A program made the position numbers and the translations under genes. Below are positions 11,270 through 22,200 of a DNA stretch of 64,000 bases, piece after piece. The stretch comes from Blastobasis lacticolella (taxonomy: Eukaryota > Arthropoda > Insecta > Lepidoptera > Blastobasidae), in contig LR990039.1 in NCBI GenBank assembly GCA_905147135.1, forward strand, positions 35,337,708-35,401,707, read 5' to 3'. Within the stretch, counting starts at the first letter, position 1. Each line of letters starts with the position of its first letter. The notes beneath the pieces were generated by a model. The model worked only from the letters and a program-made list of their open reading frames with translations. It made no database searches and had not been told where the DNA came from.

Positions 11270-12500
11270 TCTTTTAGATTCATCGTAAAAAGATTCAATG
11301 TAGTTAGAAACAGTTGGTAGATTAGAAATAACTTGATCTGGTAACACGACATAACGGTGGTTATTGAAGTTTAAGTCTGGATCAGACCAATTTTCTTCCT
11401 TTTTAATCAAGATTCTTTAGTAAGCAAATATGAGGTGGTGTTTTTGGTATGTCATCTACCTCTGTGTCATCTAGATCAGGTAGTAAAAAGATTTGATATT
11501 TGCGAAACTAACCACTGTTTTTATTTTTTGTTATTTAGGGCGCAACGATATTGATAAGTTGAACCGTGCTTAGTACAAATAACTATGAAAGTTTTTAATT
11601 TATAATATTTTGGGCACTCTTCTTCAGTTTCTAAATTAATAATTTGTTGATGTAATACTCGTTCTAGATAGGTGGCTTTATTTGCTCCTCGTGTATAAAT
11701 AGAATGAGCGGTTTTGGCGTACTTTCGAAGAATTTTTAATATAGTAGTGATTTCGGTGTCTCCGTCTAGCCAATGAATGCCGTGGCGCTTCTGAGTTAAC
11801 CAGATGTTTTGTTGACGTATGTGAGCTACAAGTTTGCAGCTTAAGTGCGGAGGTTTTATTATCCAGTGTCCTATTACGCCACCGTCCGTAGTTATCAATG
11901 CTACTTCCTTGGAAATAAATGCTTCTTTGTAATCCAGGAGTCCTTGACTGTCAATGACTGTACCCATCGAATAATTCTAGTCTTGATAGATTTCAGAGGA
12001 AAAGATGAAAGTGTTACCTATTTCTTCGGGATAATTATTAAGTGCGTTGTCTCGAATTTGCATTCGTCTTTGTCGTTTGTATCGATTAAAAGTCCAATAC
12101 TTTTTCCAATATTTTCGTTAAATCTTGATGTCTCGAAGTACTTCACAAGCGTAGTCTATTTCTTCTACAGTAAGGGTATCTGGTGAATAACGTCCTAGTG
12201 ACCTTAATACTTTACGGTATATTTTTGTGTTCTTATACGAATCGTAATCTAAAAGTACTGAATTTCTGGGGTCTTCGTTGAGCAAATCGTTTCTGATCCG
12301 TAGGTGTCTGCGTAAAGTTCGTTTAAAGTCAGCTGTCCGGCAACAACTCCTATAGTCAAAACTCTTGTTGTCTTCGTTCTTCAAATAATTCGTTCAAATG
12401 TTCATCTACACGAGCGTCTCGTACCTGGTCGGTAGGGGGTTTGTTTTCCGGGAGTCCTTTGCACATCGATGTTGTTTTGTAGTAGATGGTAAATTAAATA
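11270..12500 (-). pseudogene. Decayed multi-frame coding cluster of unknown family
   Basis: On the minus strand three collinear pieces read as protein. One at about 12,500-12,118 includes FKRTLRRHLRIRNDLLNEDP. One at 11,967-11,521 (148 residues) begins MGTVIDSQGLLDYKEAFISK and includes IGHWIIKPPHLSCK, WLTQKRHGIHWLDGDTE and IYTRGANKATYLERVL. One at about 11,420-11,280 includes HRYVVLPDQVISNLPT. I have the impression of similar peptides (a short HW-x-x-x-PP, HG-x-x-W-x-DGD pattern) in other insect genomes, possibly mobile-element or virus derived, but cannot name the family. Stops and frameshifts separate the pieces. Their order and shared strand suggest one former gene or polyprotein. Confidence 0.5.
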
Positions 12501-12647
12501 AGATGTCAGGTCTATCATCGGTGTCGTCATCTACAGTAGGACCACGCTAAGTCCGAATCGACTGACAGTGGTAGAAATTATAAAGTGTGGATATATCAAT
12601 ATCGATTGGATAATCTGTTCTTGTCAGTCATTGCCCATTATTATTTA

Positions 12648-13050
12648 GGTTATTCGCACACTGGAACGCAGCACCGTACGGTTGTGCGTGACGTGCGTTA
12701 GTGCGTGACATAAAGTTCTTTGAGCTGTCATCGGTTTCTATAGAAATCACTCATAGTCGAACACACTAAAAACGCATCAACGCGCTTTCGTGCGAGTTTT
12801 TGGCGCTGCTTTCTTTATAAAAATGCGTCAAATAGGCCGCTGCTATGAAGCGAGGTCTCCAGGATTGTCAAATAGGTGTTCCGTTACTCAGTTCTTAAAT
12901 TATATTTCGCCTAAATAATATACTTCTATGAAAAGATTATAACAATTTAGAGAACATCTAAATTTTTGATTGTATATAAAACAATATAAAAATTACACAT
13001 ATTTCCAAATTTCGCCAGAATGAATGCTGCGTTCCAATGTGCCAATCGCC
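12648..13050. mobile_element. PIF/Harbinger-like MITE
   Basis: The left end GGTTATTCGCACACTGGAAC pairs with the right-end reverse complement GGCGATTGGCACATTGGAAC; both continue into GCAGCA. TTA flanks both ends (12,645-12,647 and 13,051-13,053). The 403-bp interior is non-coding. It differs in sequence from the MITE at 10.65 kb but shares the TTA duplication. Confidence 0.7.
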
Positions 13051-13296
13051 TTAATAATATTTTTCAAGTCAGTCAAATTCTTTGTTATAACTTTCATGAA
13101 TGACGTTCTATGGAGGATAAAAGACATAGCATAAGTTGCCATACAGAGATTTTTATTTCTTTTTTTTTAAAAGCGATTCGGACTTTGCTTGGTCTTATTA
13201 TAGTAGATTTCGAAAATAACTGGCTTCTCCGTTATTCACTAGTCATTTCTTCCTGTAGCAACAGATTTTGTAGATTAGTATATATGTCGCAGCCAT

Positions 13297-14150
13297 CTGG
13301 TTAAATCAGCCAGAAAATGAGAAGGCCAGTCCGTAAATTAAACGCCGGCGTTCAATTGAATGCCAAGGCCGATCGATGATTTGACTAGCTTTCCTCAACG
13401 TTTAACTAGTTGGCTTATTAAAGCCAGCCCTTTGGAGACGGCTGAAGTAAAATCAGCAGGTGATTTAAATTTAGTTTAAATTTTATTTACTGCTGCACTG
13501 GTAGTCACCAAAACAAATCTGGCGTTAGACAGCTCGCAAGCAAGCAATGTATTTTTTTCGATTAAACTAAATTTAAAATGTGGTACCTACATGCTTTTTA
13601 GTAAGAATTGAGATAACTTTAAGTAAGAGTTAAGATAACTTAATATGTTCGTTTTCTTTTTATACTTGCCTTTAATTAGAAATGCCAAACTTTTGTGTCA
13701 TTTTATATTTAATATTGTAAAATAAGAAAGTGCACTGTTGCTGTTGTTCCTACTACATAGTTACAAGTAGTAAATAAGTTATAAATTTAAAGTTTTTATT
13801 AAATATTTTTACTGAGTTAAGTACTGTTATAGGTACCTACTCACAATACAATTAATTGTATACCTACTTATTTAATATCTTGCCACTAATAATGCTTTAT
13901 TAAATAAAAGTGATCTTTATTAATTCATTATCTTTTATCTTAAATAAAGTTTACCATTTAAGTTACCAGCGAACTTATGGTCACTCTAACCAACCATCTG
14001 TATACCCTTTAACAAAACGGCTAAATAACATTCAGCCAAGTAGTTAGACGTTACGTTCGACAACTTAGCTAGTTATACTTTAGCCATTTAATTAAATGCC
14101 GGCTTTTTATTAATGGACTAGTCTTCTATTTAAATGGCTGATTTAACCAG
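13297..14150. mobile_element. Fold-back element with long imperfect inverted repeats
   Basis: The left arm starts CTGGTTAAATCAGCCA at 13,297 and the right arm ends TGGCTGATTTAACCAG at 14,150. Inside, GCCGGCGTTCAATTGAATGCC on the left corresponds to GCCGGCATTTAATTAAATGG on the right (reverse complement), so about 130 bases per arm pair imperfectly. The middle is AT-rich and non-coding. No target duplication is obvious. It is likely a non-autonomous DNA element. Confidence 0.65.
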
Positions 14151-14279
14151 TTGGTGGTTGGTTGCTACATATATGTCGAGTAAAGCGCCATGCAAGAAGT
14201 AGCGGGTTGAAAATCCACTAATATTGAAAGGATTGAGGGTTAATACGTCCTGTTCTGGTAGTTCTGTGCTGGAATGGTA

Positions 14280-15120
14280 CGACGGAATTTCCTAGCTATG
14301 AATGAAAGTATTAACCTTTGAGTTTATATTCCCATGGTGTATGCGACAAAAGGATGCATTATGATAGATCTGAGGTATTAGTTGAGTTACATTGAGTCCC
14401 ATTTTTGGTTGTAGTGGTGGCAATACATGTGAATGTTTATGACCATATCCGATCAAATTAATTTGAACGGCTTTGATTGTAAAATCGGGTTTCATTAGGT
14501 AGTAATTATTCCAATGCCTGATATTTTCATCGATTCTGTTATATTTCCATTGTGTGAAACTTGAAGTGTTCTGGGAGCAGGTAATGAATAAATCAATCCT
14601 GACGTTTTTCCAAAGGTTTCAGTAAAAATAAAAATATTTACTTGTTCTTATGTCACAAGAACAGAATGAACGCAGTTCAGAATTTACAAGTAAATCAACT
14701 TTACATGTAGGGTAGAGTGCGGTTTCATAAATTAAGAAACTCAAAGGTATTAACTTTGAAAAATTTACATTGATTTAATTCTTCCTTTTGTATTAATGAG
14801 TACCATTCCTGATTCGAAGATAAAAGTAAATATTCATTTTTGGATGAATATAAGCAGATCCATTATCAATTTGTTCAACTGCATACTAATCTAAAGAGGT
14901 TATATTTAGTAGGTTGCACCAATGGTAGTTTGATGGTAAAAATTAGTTTGTTATCAAAGAAATTATGGTTGATTTTCATTTATTTTGTAATCTCTCCTGA
15001 GTATATTTCTTTAATACCAAAAGGTATTTGGTATTTAGCTATTCTTCTTGGACTGAGTATTAAAGGAGACAGTTTTTCAATCAAAGCGAAATTAATTACT
15101 TCTACCACATTTTTCAAATG
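14280..15120 (-). pseudogene. Decayed minus-strand coding debris, possibly envelope-like
   Basis: Reading the minus strand gives collinear fragments across frames. They include VVEVINFALIEKLSPLILSP, FDNKLIFTIKLPLVQPTKYN, EYLLLSSNQEWYSLIQKEEL and, nearer 14,292, a 67-residue piece with IKAVQINLIGYGHKHSHVLP. The pieces KLIFTIKLPLV and NEYLLLS...YSLI resemble, in layout, the part of the envelope-like protein at 17.3-19.3 kb that reads IFEVKIPLVNREKYEIYR, so an old envelope-type gene is possible. Stops and frameshifts are many, and the assignment is tentative. Confidence 0.4.
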
Positions 15121-15257
15121 ATAAAAATAATTTGTTCGAAGCATAGTTGTGTTTGCATACTCCAGGCATTTAAATACAGGAGATACGACTGTTCAGATAA
15201 ATGAAATTGAGAAGCTGGTGTGTTAATTTTAGTTAGTGTATCCTTATAAACAAAGTA

Positions 15258-15635
15258 TTATCCTTGATTCGAGTTTAATCGTCGCTGATAGTCAGATATG
15301 TCAGAAATAACAAGTTGTGTTTTCCCTTTAAGAATTCGGATAGGCTTCCAATTGTTAGAAGAATAGGTTGTAACGTATGATTTGAAATGAGACTGTTCTT
15401 CAGAGCTAATTGGTTCAGTTTGGAAATTCGTTGAGTTCATTAGATGATAAATAAGTTCCATCTGGTTTCTCGTCTCCCGAGACATACGTTGATAGTCGTT
15501 TAATCGTATGAGGTGCTGGCATCTCGAGATATTAGTAGAGGCTTTGCAGAGTCGATTTATTTCAATTATATCCATATCTCTTATGGAAGGTATTCTTTTT
15601 TCGAAAGTAGTAAGGTCTATTATTGTCTTCAGCAT
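15258..15635 (-). CDS. Unassigned 125-residue open frame next to envelope-like debris
   Basis: An uninterrupted ATG-started frame of 125 codons that begins MLKTIIDLTTFEKRIPSI and ends with a charged stretch (ILKGKTQLVISDISDYQR). It has no signal peptide or membrane segment. It lies 138 bases upstream, in minus-strand terms, of the debris at 14.28-15.12 kb and on the same strand, so it may belong to the same former element. I do not recognise a family. It could be a surviving piece of a retroelement gag or envelope N terminus, or chance. Confidence 0.35.
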   Translation of the reverse strand: MLKTIIDLTTFEKRIPSIRDMDIIEINRLCKASTNISRCQHLIRLNDYQRMSRETRNQMELIYHLMNSTNFQTEPISSEEQSHFKSYVTTYSSNNWKPIRILKGKTQLVISDISDYQRRLNSNQG

Positions 15636-15639
15636 TTAG

Positions 15640-16217
15640 GGTGCTTTAGGGTGCATTATTAGATTTTTATAATAGATTTTTGGAAGTTGATAAAAGTAAG
15701 TGTAAAAGAAAATATTGTGTAAGTTTTGAATGAATATTAAAATTTAATTATTTTAAGTAATTAAAATGAGTTTGAAATTTTAAATAAAATTAAGATTTGA
15801 ATGATTTTCGAATAATTTTAAAATATAAAGAAAAACAGAATGTACAAAATGTTTAATGAAAACAATTTACTAGTCTATCCCACCGCTGTCACCAATTTTT
15901 TTTTGTCTGTCACCAATGTAGTGAGAAATACGTGACAGTTACGAAATCAAAAATTTTAAATTATTAGTAATTTAAAAATCGATACTTCCCTAAAACCAGT
16001 AAGACCTGCTAGTACCGAGCGGTAAGTACTTACAGATCCATCCTGTAATTTGACCTGCGTGGCGTTAGGTCAGGGATGTTTAGAACGACAGGATATGGGT
16101 TGGTGAATATAGGCTCTCGGGAAAGTCCTGTCTGTGTGTTTAAAACAAATCAAATGACCTTTCTCACTCTTGTAGCTAGTACCCTGCTGAGTTCAAAATA
16201 GGGTAAATGCATAAATA
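15640..16217. other. No gene seen
   Basis: AT-rich sequence with short direct words (CTGTCACCAATTTTT at about 15,886 and again TGTCACCAATG at about 15,908) but no coding signal or recognised repeat. Confidence 0.45.
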
Positions 16218-16270
16218 TAAGAAAGAGGATCTTTGACTCAGTCAAACTCAGTCAAAGATCCTCTTTCTTA
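16218..16270. other. Perfect 21-bp hairpin
   Basis: The arm at 16,218-16,238 (starting TAAGAAAGAGGATC) is exactly complementary to 16,250-16,270 across an 11-base loop, CAGTCAAACTC. TTTGACTCAGTCAAA at the arm-loop border is a smaller palindrome in its own right. A transcript could fold into a short pre-miRNA-like stem, but no expression evidence is available. Confidence 0.75.
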
Positions 16271-16780
16271 CAGATGGTGTATATTTTGAAGAAAGTATTA
16301 GTATTACAAATAATACATAAGTATTTACAATTTTATTTAACTTACCACCTATTGATGGAAGAATATGTGTTAAAGATTCTTGTTTCTTGTTATTTGAAAT
16401 ATTTCGAGGTTTCAGTAATTTCTTGACTTAAATAATACGACAAAGTCTGTAATTATAGTGTGAAAACATCGACAATTCATAATAACTTGGGATACCAAGA
16501 TAATCCCAAGATATATGTAAAATTAATTTGGGTCGGGCGTGTGATAGTAATGTGTTTGTTGCTTTTCCCCAGTGTCCATGTAAACAAAAAATACCTATTG
16601 ATCACGAGGAGTGGAAAAATTGGGGAAGATCGTTCACTAAAATAATAGCCCCTTCTATAGACTGGCAAGAACGTAGCTAACTTTCCAATCTCTTTGTGGA
16701 AACCTCTGTGCTTCTATTAACTTTTTTAGCAAACATTTTCAAGCCTCCACCTCGGGATTTATCATCGGTAAATTAACCTC
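16271..16780. other. No gene seen
   Basis: The frames at 16,460-16,668 on either strand are short, lack a recognised motif and have no splice context. Nothing else is evident before the repeat that precedes the young BEL/Pao element. Confidence 0.45.
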
Positions 16781-16958
16781 GTAGTAGGGGAGCCCACGAT
16801 GCTAAATGGGGATTTACTCGAGCGTCATAGAGACCTATTTAGTTAAAAGAAAAAAATGTTAAATAATGTATACCTTTTCATCGGTGGGGGGAGCGGCTAT
16901 AGATTTTCAAAAATGTAAAAAAAAACTATTGCATGGACATACTCGAGCGCGTCAGATA
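16781..16958 (+). repeat. Repeat family D fragment, left of the BEL insertion
   Basis: Contains CTCGAGCGCGTCAGATA next to the LTR. GAGCGCGTCAGATT-type words recur at 25,461 and 25,571 on the plus strand and at about 27,118 inverted. The young BEL/Pao element appears to have landed inside this family, because GATA at 16,955-16,958 recurs at 25,342-25,345 beyond its other end. Confidence 0.5.
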
Positions 16959-16967
16959 TCACATCCG

Positions 16968-17230
16968 GCTCGAAGGACCAAAAAGATGTACGAGCCGGTA
17001 CACCTTTTATGATAAAAATGATAAAATTGATAAATTGATAATATGGATACTTTATTGATTAATATAATTATGCTAAAATGATAGATGAATGATAATGAGT
17101 GCGCGTCCGCCGTGATTCGGTACGATACGTGTACTAAGTTGGCAATTAGGTAATTTAGGCCAAATCGCAGTGGCGCGCGGTGAAATACGCTAAGGTGACA
17201 AAATTTAAATATGTATGGTTGCACCGTACA
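16968..17230 (-). repeat. 3' LTR of BEL/Pao element 1
   Basis: On the minus strand it begins TGTACGGTGCAACC and ends CCTTCGAGC. AATAAA at 17,056-17,051 (minus) can serve as the polyadenylation signal. TATTTAAA near the start may be the TATA element. GGGAGCA, a short purine-rich tract, precedes it. It matches the copy at 25,079-25,341 at every position I compared. Confidence 0.92.
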
Positions 17231-17324
17231 TGCTCCCGGGCCTAAGAGTGCTGGAGATGAGATTGATGAGATGAAACTAAAGTAATTGACAAGGTGATAA
17301 AACAATTTTACCTAAGTGCTAGTT

Positions 17325-19289
17325 TTACAAATGCTCTGTTTCACAAAACTCGATCTTAGATGAGAACGGTGAGGTCGCCTTATGTACTAAATTTGTTTTT
17401 ACGTGACTAACACTTGGACTTTCACCTCCGCACTCGCGCATCTTTTGACACTTCACATTATTTAATTGCTCTGCTATTTCACTAACGCACTGTACACTGG
17501 CACTAGCACTGTCACTTTGGCCGCTCCGGGGCGCGGGGGCGGGGCCGGGGGCGGGGGCGGGGGCGGGCGCCGGCGCCGCGCTCGCCGCCCGGGCGCCCGC
17601 CGCGGCCGCCCGCCGCCGCCGCGCGCGCCGCCACACCGCCCAGACTCCGACAGCTGCTACAACTGCTACTAACGCATATGTCACTGCGTAGTGATGGACG
17701 TCATGATATGAAATTTTTTGTATCAGTCCACTCTCAGATTTCATCTGCTTTATCTGTCCATCGATCTCTTGGAAATACCTCTGATGATCAGTTGTGTCCT
17801 CGATAATTTTGTTTGTTGGTAATGATATATTTATGATGTTGTTAATTGTAGGTATTTCGTATTGCATTATTTTTGCTTGTGTGTGTATTTCATTGAAGTG
17901 GTGATTTTTAGAATATATTATAAATGTATCGCTAGTTATGATGCAGTCATGTCCAAGGCTAATTATGTTAGCTTTGCTCATACGTTCGGTAGTAATTTGA
18001 TCACCACACATGAAACGCAATACACATTGATCGCAACAGAAAAACATATAGGTATTTACGTTGCTCAGCTGTTCCCACATATGATTGCATTTTGTTCTTT
18101 GATAATTACATTGGTTAGGGATACTTTTTGTGCATAGGTTTTCGTCAGATTTCATATGATATATGGGAGTTTTAAGATCGCATAGATGCGTCGAAGAGTC
18201 GTATTGCACGCAACTATAAAACTCATTTTGTGCCATTGGTAAATAAATATTTCTCTGCATATTGATTGCTAGATAGTAAGCTATTGGTGTCACATATATC
18301 ATATCACCTTTAATTTGTTGTGGAACGGATAATGCTCTGTAAATCTCATATTTCTCTCTGTTGACAAGAGGGATTTTTACTTCAAAAATAAGATATGTCT
18401 GTGTCATTCTTGCCTTGACCTTTAATAGGTGATATATTTTAGTAAGATCTGTATGCACATTGTTGATAGGTAATGATAAGTCCTTTGATAGTTGTCCGGA
18501 AATTGTACTTAATTCTTCTCGCAGTTGAGTAGGAGTTATTAGGTGAATATCAAATTTGCCGTGATAAATGTCAGTAATGGAGTCGATCAAATTATTTTGG
18601 ATTCTTTTCAAGTGTTGTAACAAATTGTTTGCTACTATAGATGACATTAAAAATTCATTTAAGCTGATTTCTCCTTGAATTTCATTTTTTAATGTCTCGA
18701 GTGCTTTGTCTAAACTGATGATGTGTTTATTAAACATTTTGTATTGTTTTTCCATGACTAATTCGACTCTTTTTAACAGATTATTTTCTGCTTCCACTAC
18801 TGAGGTTTGATTTCTCCACAATAATGCAAGGTGTTTTTGGTTTTCTCTAAGTAAATTGATATCATTTTCGTATTTCTCTGCAAATCGCTCGTCCAAAACT
18901 CCAAATAAACTATTAGCGACATATCCTATGCCGTTAATGAGACCCCTGCGAAAGCGTGGGTTCTGTCCGAAGTGCTGATTGAGTAGAATATCGTTATAAT
19001 ACTGCAGTTCGTAATATTCGTTACGTAATTGTAATGTGATAACGTCACATTGAGATGATCTGTTCATTTTCAAACATAGATTTTCCAGGTGATTCGTATT
19101 TCGGTTGAATAATTCGGTGCTTTGCCAATAGGTTTTCATGTCATAATACACAACTAACTTCCAATCGTCTCTCATTAAATACATGCTTGATATATTGTCG
19201 AAATAAATACTTTGGTTTTGTCTTAAACTTGATACATTGTAAGCCGCGTTGGTCGTAGTTAGAACCATGCTCAATAGCATTAAAACCAT
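17325..19289 (-). CDS. Envelope-like fusion protein, in frame with pol
   Basis: An ATG at 19,289 sits in an optimal context (GTCACCATGG), and a possible splice-acceptor AG lies about 40 bases upstream. The 654-residue product opens with a hydrophobic signal-like stretch (VLMLLSMVLTTTNA). About 112 residues in comes a furin-type site, RFRR, followed by GLINGIGYVANSLFGVLD, the layout of the fusion peptide of baculovirus F-type envelope proteins. A heptad-like helical region and paired cysteines follow (CCDQC, about residue 418), then a membrane anchor (YALVAVVAAVGVWAVW) and an Arg-rich, then Ala/Pro-rich, cytoplasmic tail encoded by GC-rich DNA. Several N-x-S/T sites are visible. The homology is inferred from motif layout. 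Confidence 0.78.
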   Translation of the reverse strand: MVLMLLSMVLTTTNAAYNVSSLRQNQSIYFDNISSMYLMRDDWKLVVYYDMKTYWQSTELFNRNTNHLENLCLKMNRSSQCDVITLQLRNEYYELQYYNDILLNQHFGQNPRFRRGLINGIGYVANSLFGVLDERFAEKYENDINLLRENQKHLALLWRNQTSVVEAENNLLKRVELVMEKQYKMFNKHIISLDKALETLKNEIQGEISLNEFLMSSIVANNLLQHLKRIQNNLIDSITDIYHGKFDIHLITPTQLREELSTISGQLSKDLSLPINNVHTDLTKIYHLLKVKARMTQTYLIFEVKIPLVNREKYEIYRALSVPQQIKGDMIYVTPIAYYLAINMQRNIYLPMAQNEFYSCVQYDSSTHLCDLKTPIYHMKSDENLCTKSIPNQCNYQRTKCNHMWEQLSNVNTYMFFCCDQCVLRFMCGDQITTERMSKANIISLGHDCIITSDTFIIYSKNHHFNEIHTQAKIMQYEIPTINNIINISLPTNKIIEDTTDHQRYFQEIDGQIKQMKSESGLIQKISYHDVHHYAVTYALVAVVAAVGVWAVWRRARRRRAAAAGARAASAAPAPAPAPAPGPAPAPRSGQSDSASASVQCVSEIAEQLNNVKCQKMRECGGESPSVSHVKTNLVHKATSPFSSKIEFCETEHL

Positions 19290-22200
19290 GGTGACGAAAT
19301 TGATACTTTGTCTTTTCCCAGGTGCTCTGCTGATCCTATCAGTTGCCGATGTTTCGGATAGCGAAGATGTATTTCGTTGATTGTAGTTGTTTACTGGAAG
19401 AATAGACAGTTTGGTAATCGGTCGTTTTAAAGTGCCATTTTTAGTTTTTACCGTAACTACTCTCACTATTCCATCTGCTCCTGGGTGAGTATTAATAACT
19501 TTGCCGAGTGCCCATTTTCCTGGTGGTAAATTTGCATCGTGGATGGTTACAATGTCCCCTAACTGTACATTTTTATGCTGCTGCTGCCATTTACTTCTGC
19601 TTGATAATTGCGTCAAATACTCCGTTCTCCAGCGTTTCCATATATCTTGAAATATTTTTTGAGTAAGCTGCCATCTCGTCCGTTCGTCCTTTTCCGTTTC
19701 CATGACTGTCAAAATGGGTCCACTTGCTGTAAAGTGCGATGGCGTCAGATAATCGAGGTCGTCGGGATCTTCAGTCAGGGCTGCTAAGGGTCTGCTGTTG
19801 AGGCAGGCTTCCAACTGTGCAAGAAGAGTACAGAATTCTTCGTAGGTAAGTTTTTGGTCTCCTAGAACTCGCTTTAGGTGGTATTTAAGACTTTTAACTG
19901 CGGCCTCCCAGAGCCCTCCAGCACTTGGCCACGAGGGCGCGTTGAAGTGCCAGCTGATATTCATCATACTCAGTTCTGTTAAAAACTCGTTATTTATTAT
20001 AGTGGTCAGTTCCAAAAACTCTTTTTGTAGTATATTATTTGCTCCGACAAAGTTAGTGCCATTATCGCTGTAAAAATGACCTGGAGTACCTCTTCTCGAT
20101 GCCATCCGCCGAACTGCTGCCATAAATGCTGATGTTGATAAATCAGATACTAATTCTAAGTGCACAGCTTTTGTCACCATGCACACAAAAACTGCAATAT
20201 ATCCTTTTGAAGTTTTGATACCTCTACCTTTGCTTGATTTCACCTCTACGTAGCCAGTATAATCTACACCTGTATGAAAAAATGGCCGGGTAGCATTGAT
20301 CCTTGCTTCCGGGAGATCTCCCATGAGTTGATGTTGTTTGTTTGGATTTGACCTTCTGCATTTCATGCAAACATGGAGACGTTTCTTGACTGATTTATTT
20401 CCACCGACGATCCAATATTGCTGACGTAGGAACGCTAATGTTAGGCGAGCACCTCCATGGAAGGTCAATTTATGTGCGTAATCTATGAGAAGATCGGTAA
20501 CGTGACAACTATGTGGAATAATCACGGGATGTATCATCTCTTGACTAATGTGTGCGTTTTTTATTCGTCCTCCCACTCTTAGAATACCCTTTTCATCCAA
20601 AAATGGGTGTAAGTTTAATATTTTGCTTTTTGAATCGATTTGTTTACCATCTGTAAGATTTTGAATCTCCTTTTTGAATGCTGATAATTGTACATGTTTC
20701 CAAATGATACTTTTTGCAATTTTTAATTCACTTATAGTCAAGTATTGCTCTTTATGTTGTTGTGCTCGCGACACGAAACGTAACACCCACGCGAGGACTC
20801 GGGTGACACGCGCCCAGCTGCTATGCTTGTTGATTAAGTCATCGATGACGTCACTGTGATGACGTTCGCCGCACGTCACGGTTGTTACGTTTGCTTGTTT
20901 GCTTAACCTTACTTCGTCGTTAGTGGTGAAAATTTGTGGATTCTCTTGCTGTTCAAATGATAGTAACCAGGATGGACCATTCCACCACAGTGAATGATTT
21001 TGAAGTTTTTCTGCGGAAATGCCACGGCTGGCACAATCGGCTGGATTGTCCTGGGATTTAACGTAACCCCAACACGATTTTGGAATGATTGATATTATCT
21101 TCGTAACTCTATTTGCTACAAAGGATTTCCATCTGTTGGTATCTCCTTGTAACCAGCCTAAAACAGCTGTTGAGTCGGACCATCCATGTAATTTAATATT
21201 ATATTCTGATAAGCAGGGTAACACCTTTTTCATTAATTTTGATAGTAAAAGAGCACCTTCCAGTTCCAGTCTGGGTAAGGTGGTAGTTTTATGGGGTGAA
21301 ACAATTCGTGATTTTGCTGCTGCAATGGTAGTTTTCGTTTCGTTGCCTTTGTTTACCTTGCAATATATTACACAAGCGCACGCTTTGATGGACGCATCGC
21401 AAAATCCATGCAACTCTATTGCCACGCTGCTAATATGTGTCTCGAGCCAGCGCGGTATGATGATAGTATTGACGAGTTGCAAATCTGTTTTAATTTGATT
21501 CCATTCTTTTAACAAGTTTTCTGATATTTTGTCATCCCAATCTAGATTCTCTGAATACCATACTTTTTGGAATAAAAGCTTCAATTTCGTGGTAATGGGA
21601 GTGAGCCAACCTAGAGGGTCAAATAGTCGTGAAATTTCAGATAATAGTTGGCGTTTTGATATTTGATTTTTTGATTGTTCTAACGTTATTTGATATTCAA
21701 AGTGATCATTTTGAGAGCTCCATCTGAGGCCTAATGTTTTTGTTGACTCTTGATGTTTAAATTCGTATCCTGCATTTTTGGTTTGAGCGACTGGTACGCC
21801 TTGTAGTAACTCTTGCTTATTTGATGACCATTTTCGAAGATTGAAACCTCCAGACTTGAGGAGACTAATCAAGTCTGATTGAAGGTTTTTTGCAGACTCT
21901 ATGTCATGGCTCCCGCTTAAAAGGTCGTCCATGTAGAATTGTTCACTAAGGACCTTTGCTGCGTCCGTGCTTTGATACTTATGGCCTTCATCTTTTGCTA
22001 ATTGTTTCAGCGTCATCATTGCTAAGAATGGCGCTGCTTTGGTGCCATACGTGACTGTTGTCAAATTATACTCCTTTATAAGATCATGAACAGAGTCTCT
22101 CCAGATGATTTTTTGATAGTCTTGATCTACAACATTTATGAAAATTTGCCTGAACATTTTCTCAATGTCGGCTGTAATAACAAATTGATAAGTACGCCAT

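Noticed and set aside
17466..17672. 68-codon plus-strand frame rich in Gly and Arg
   Set aside because: It is the antisense shadow of the GC-rich envelope tail; composition alone explains it.
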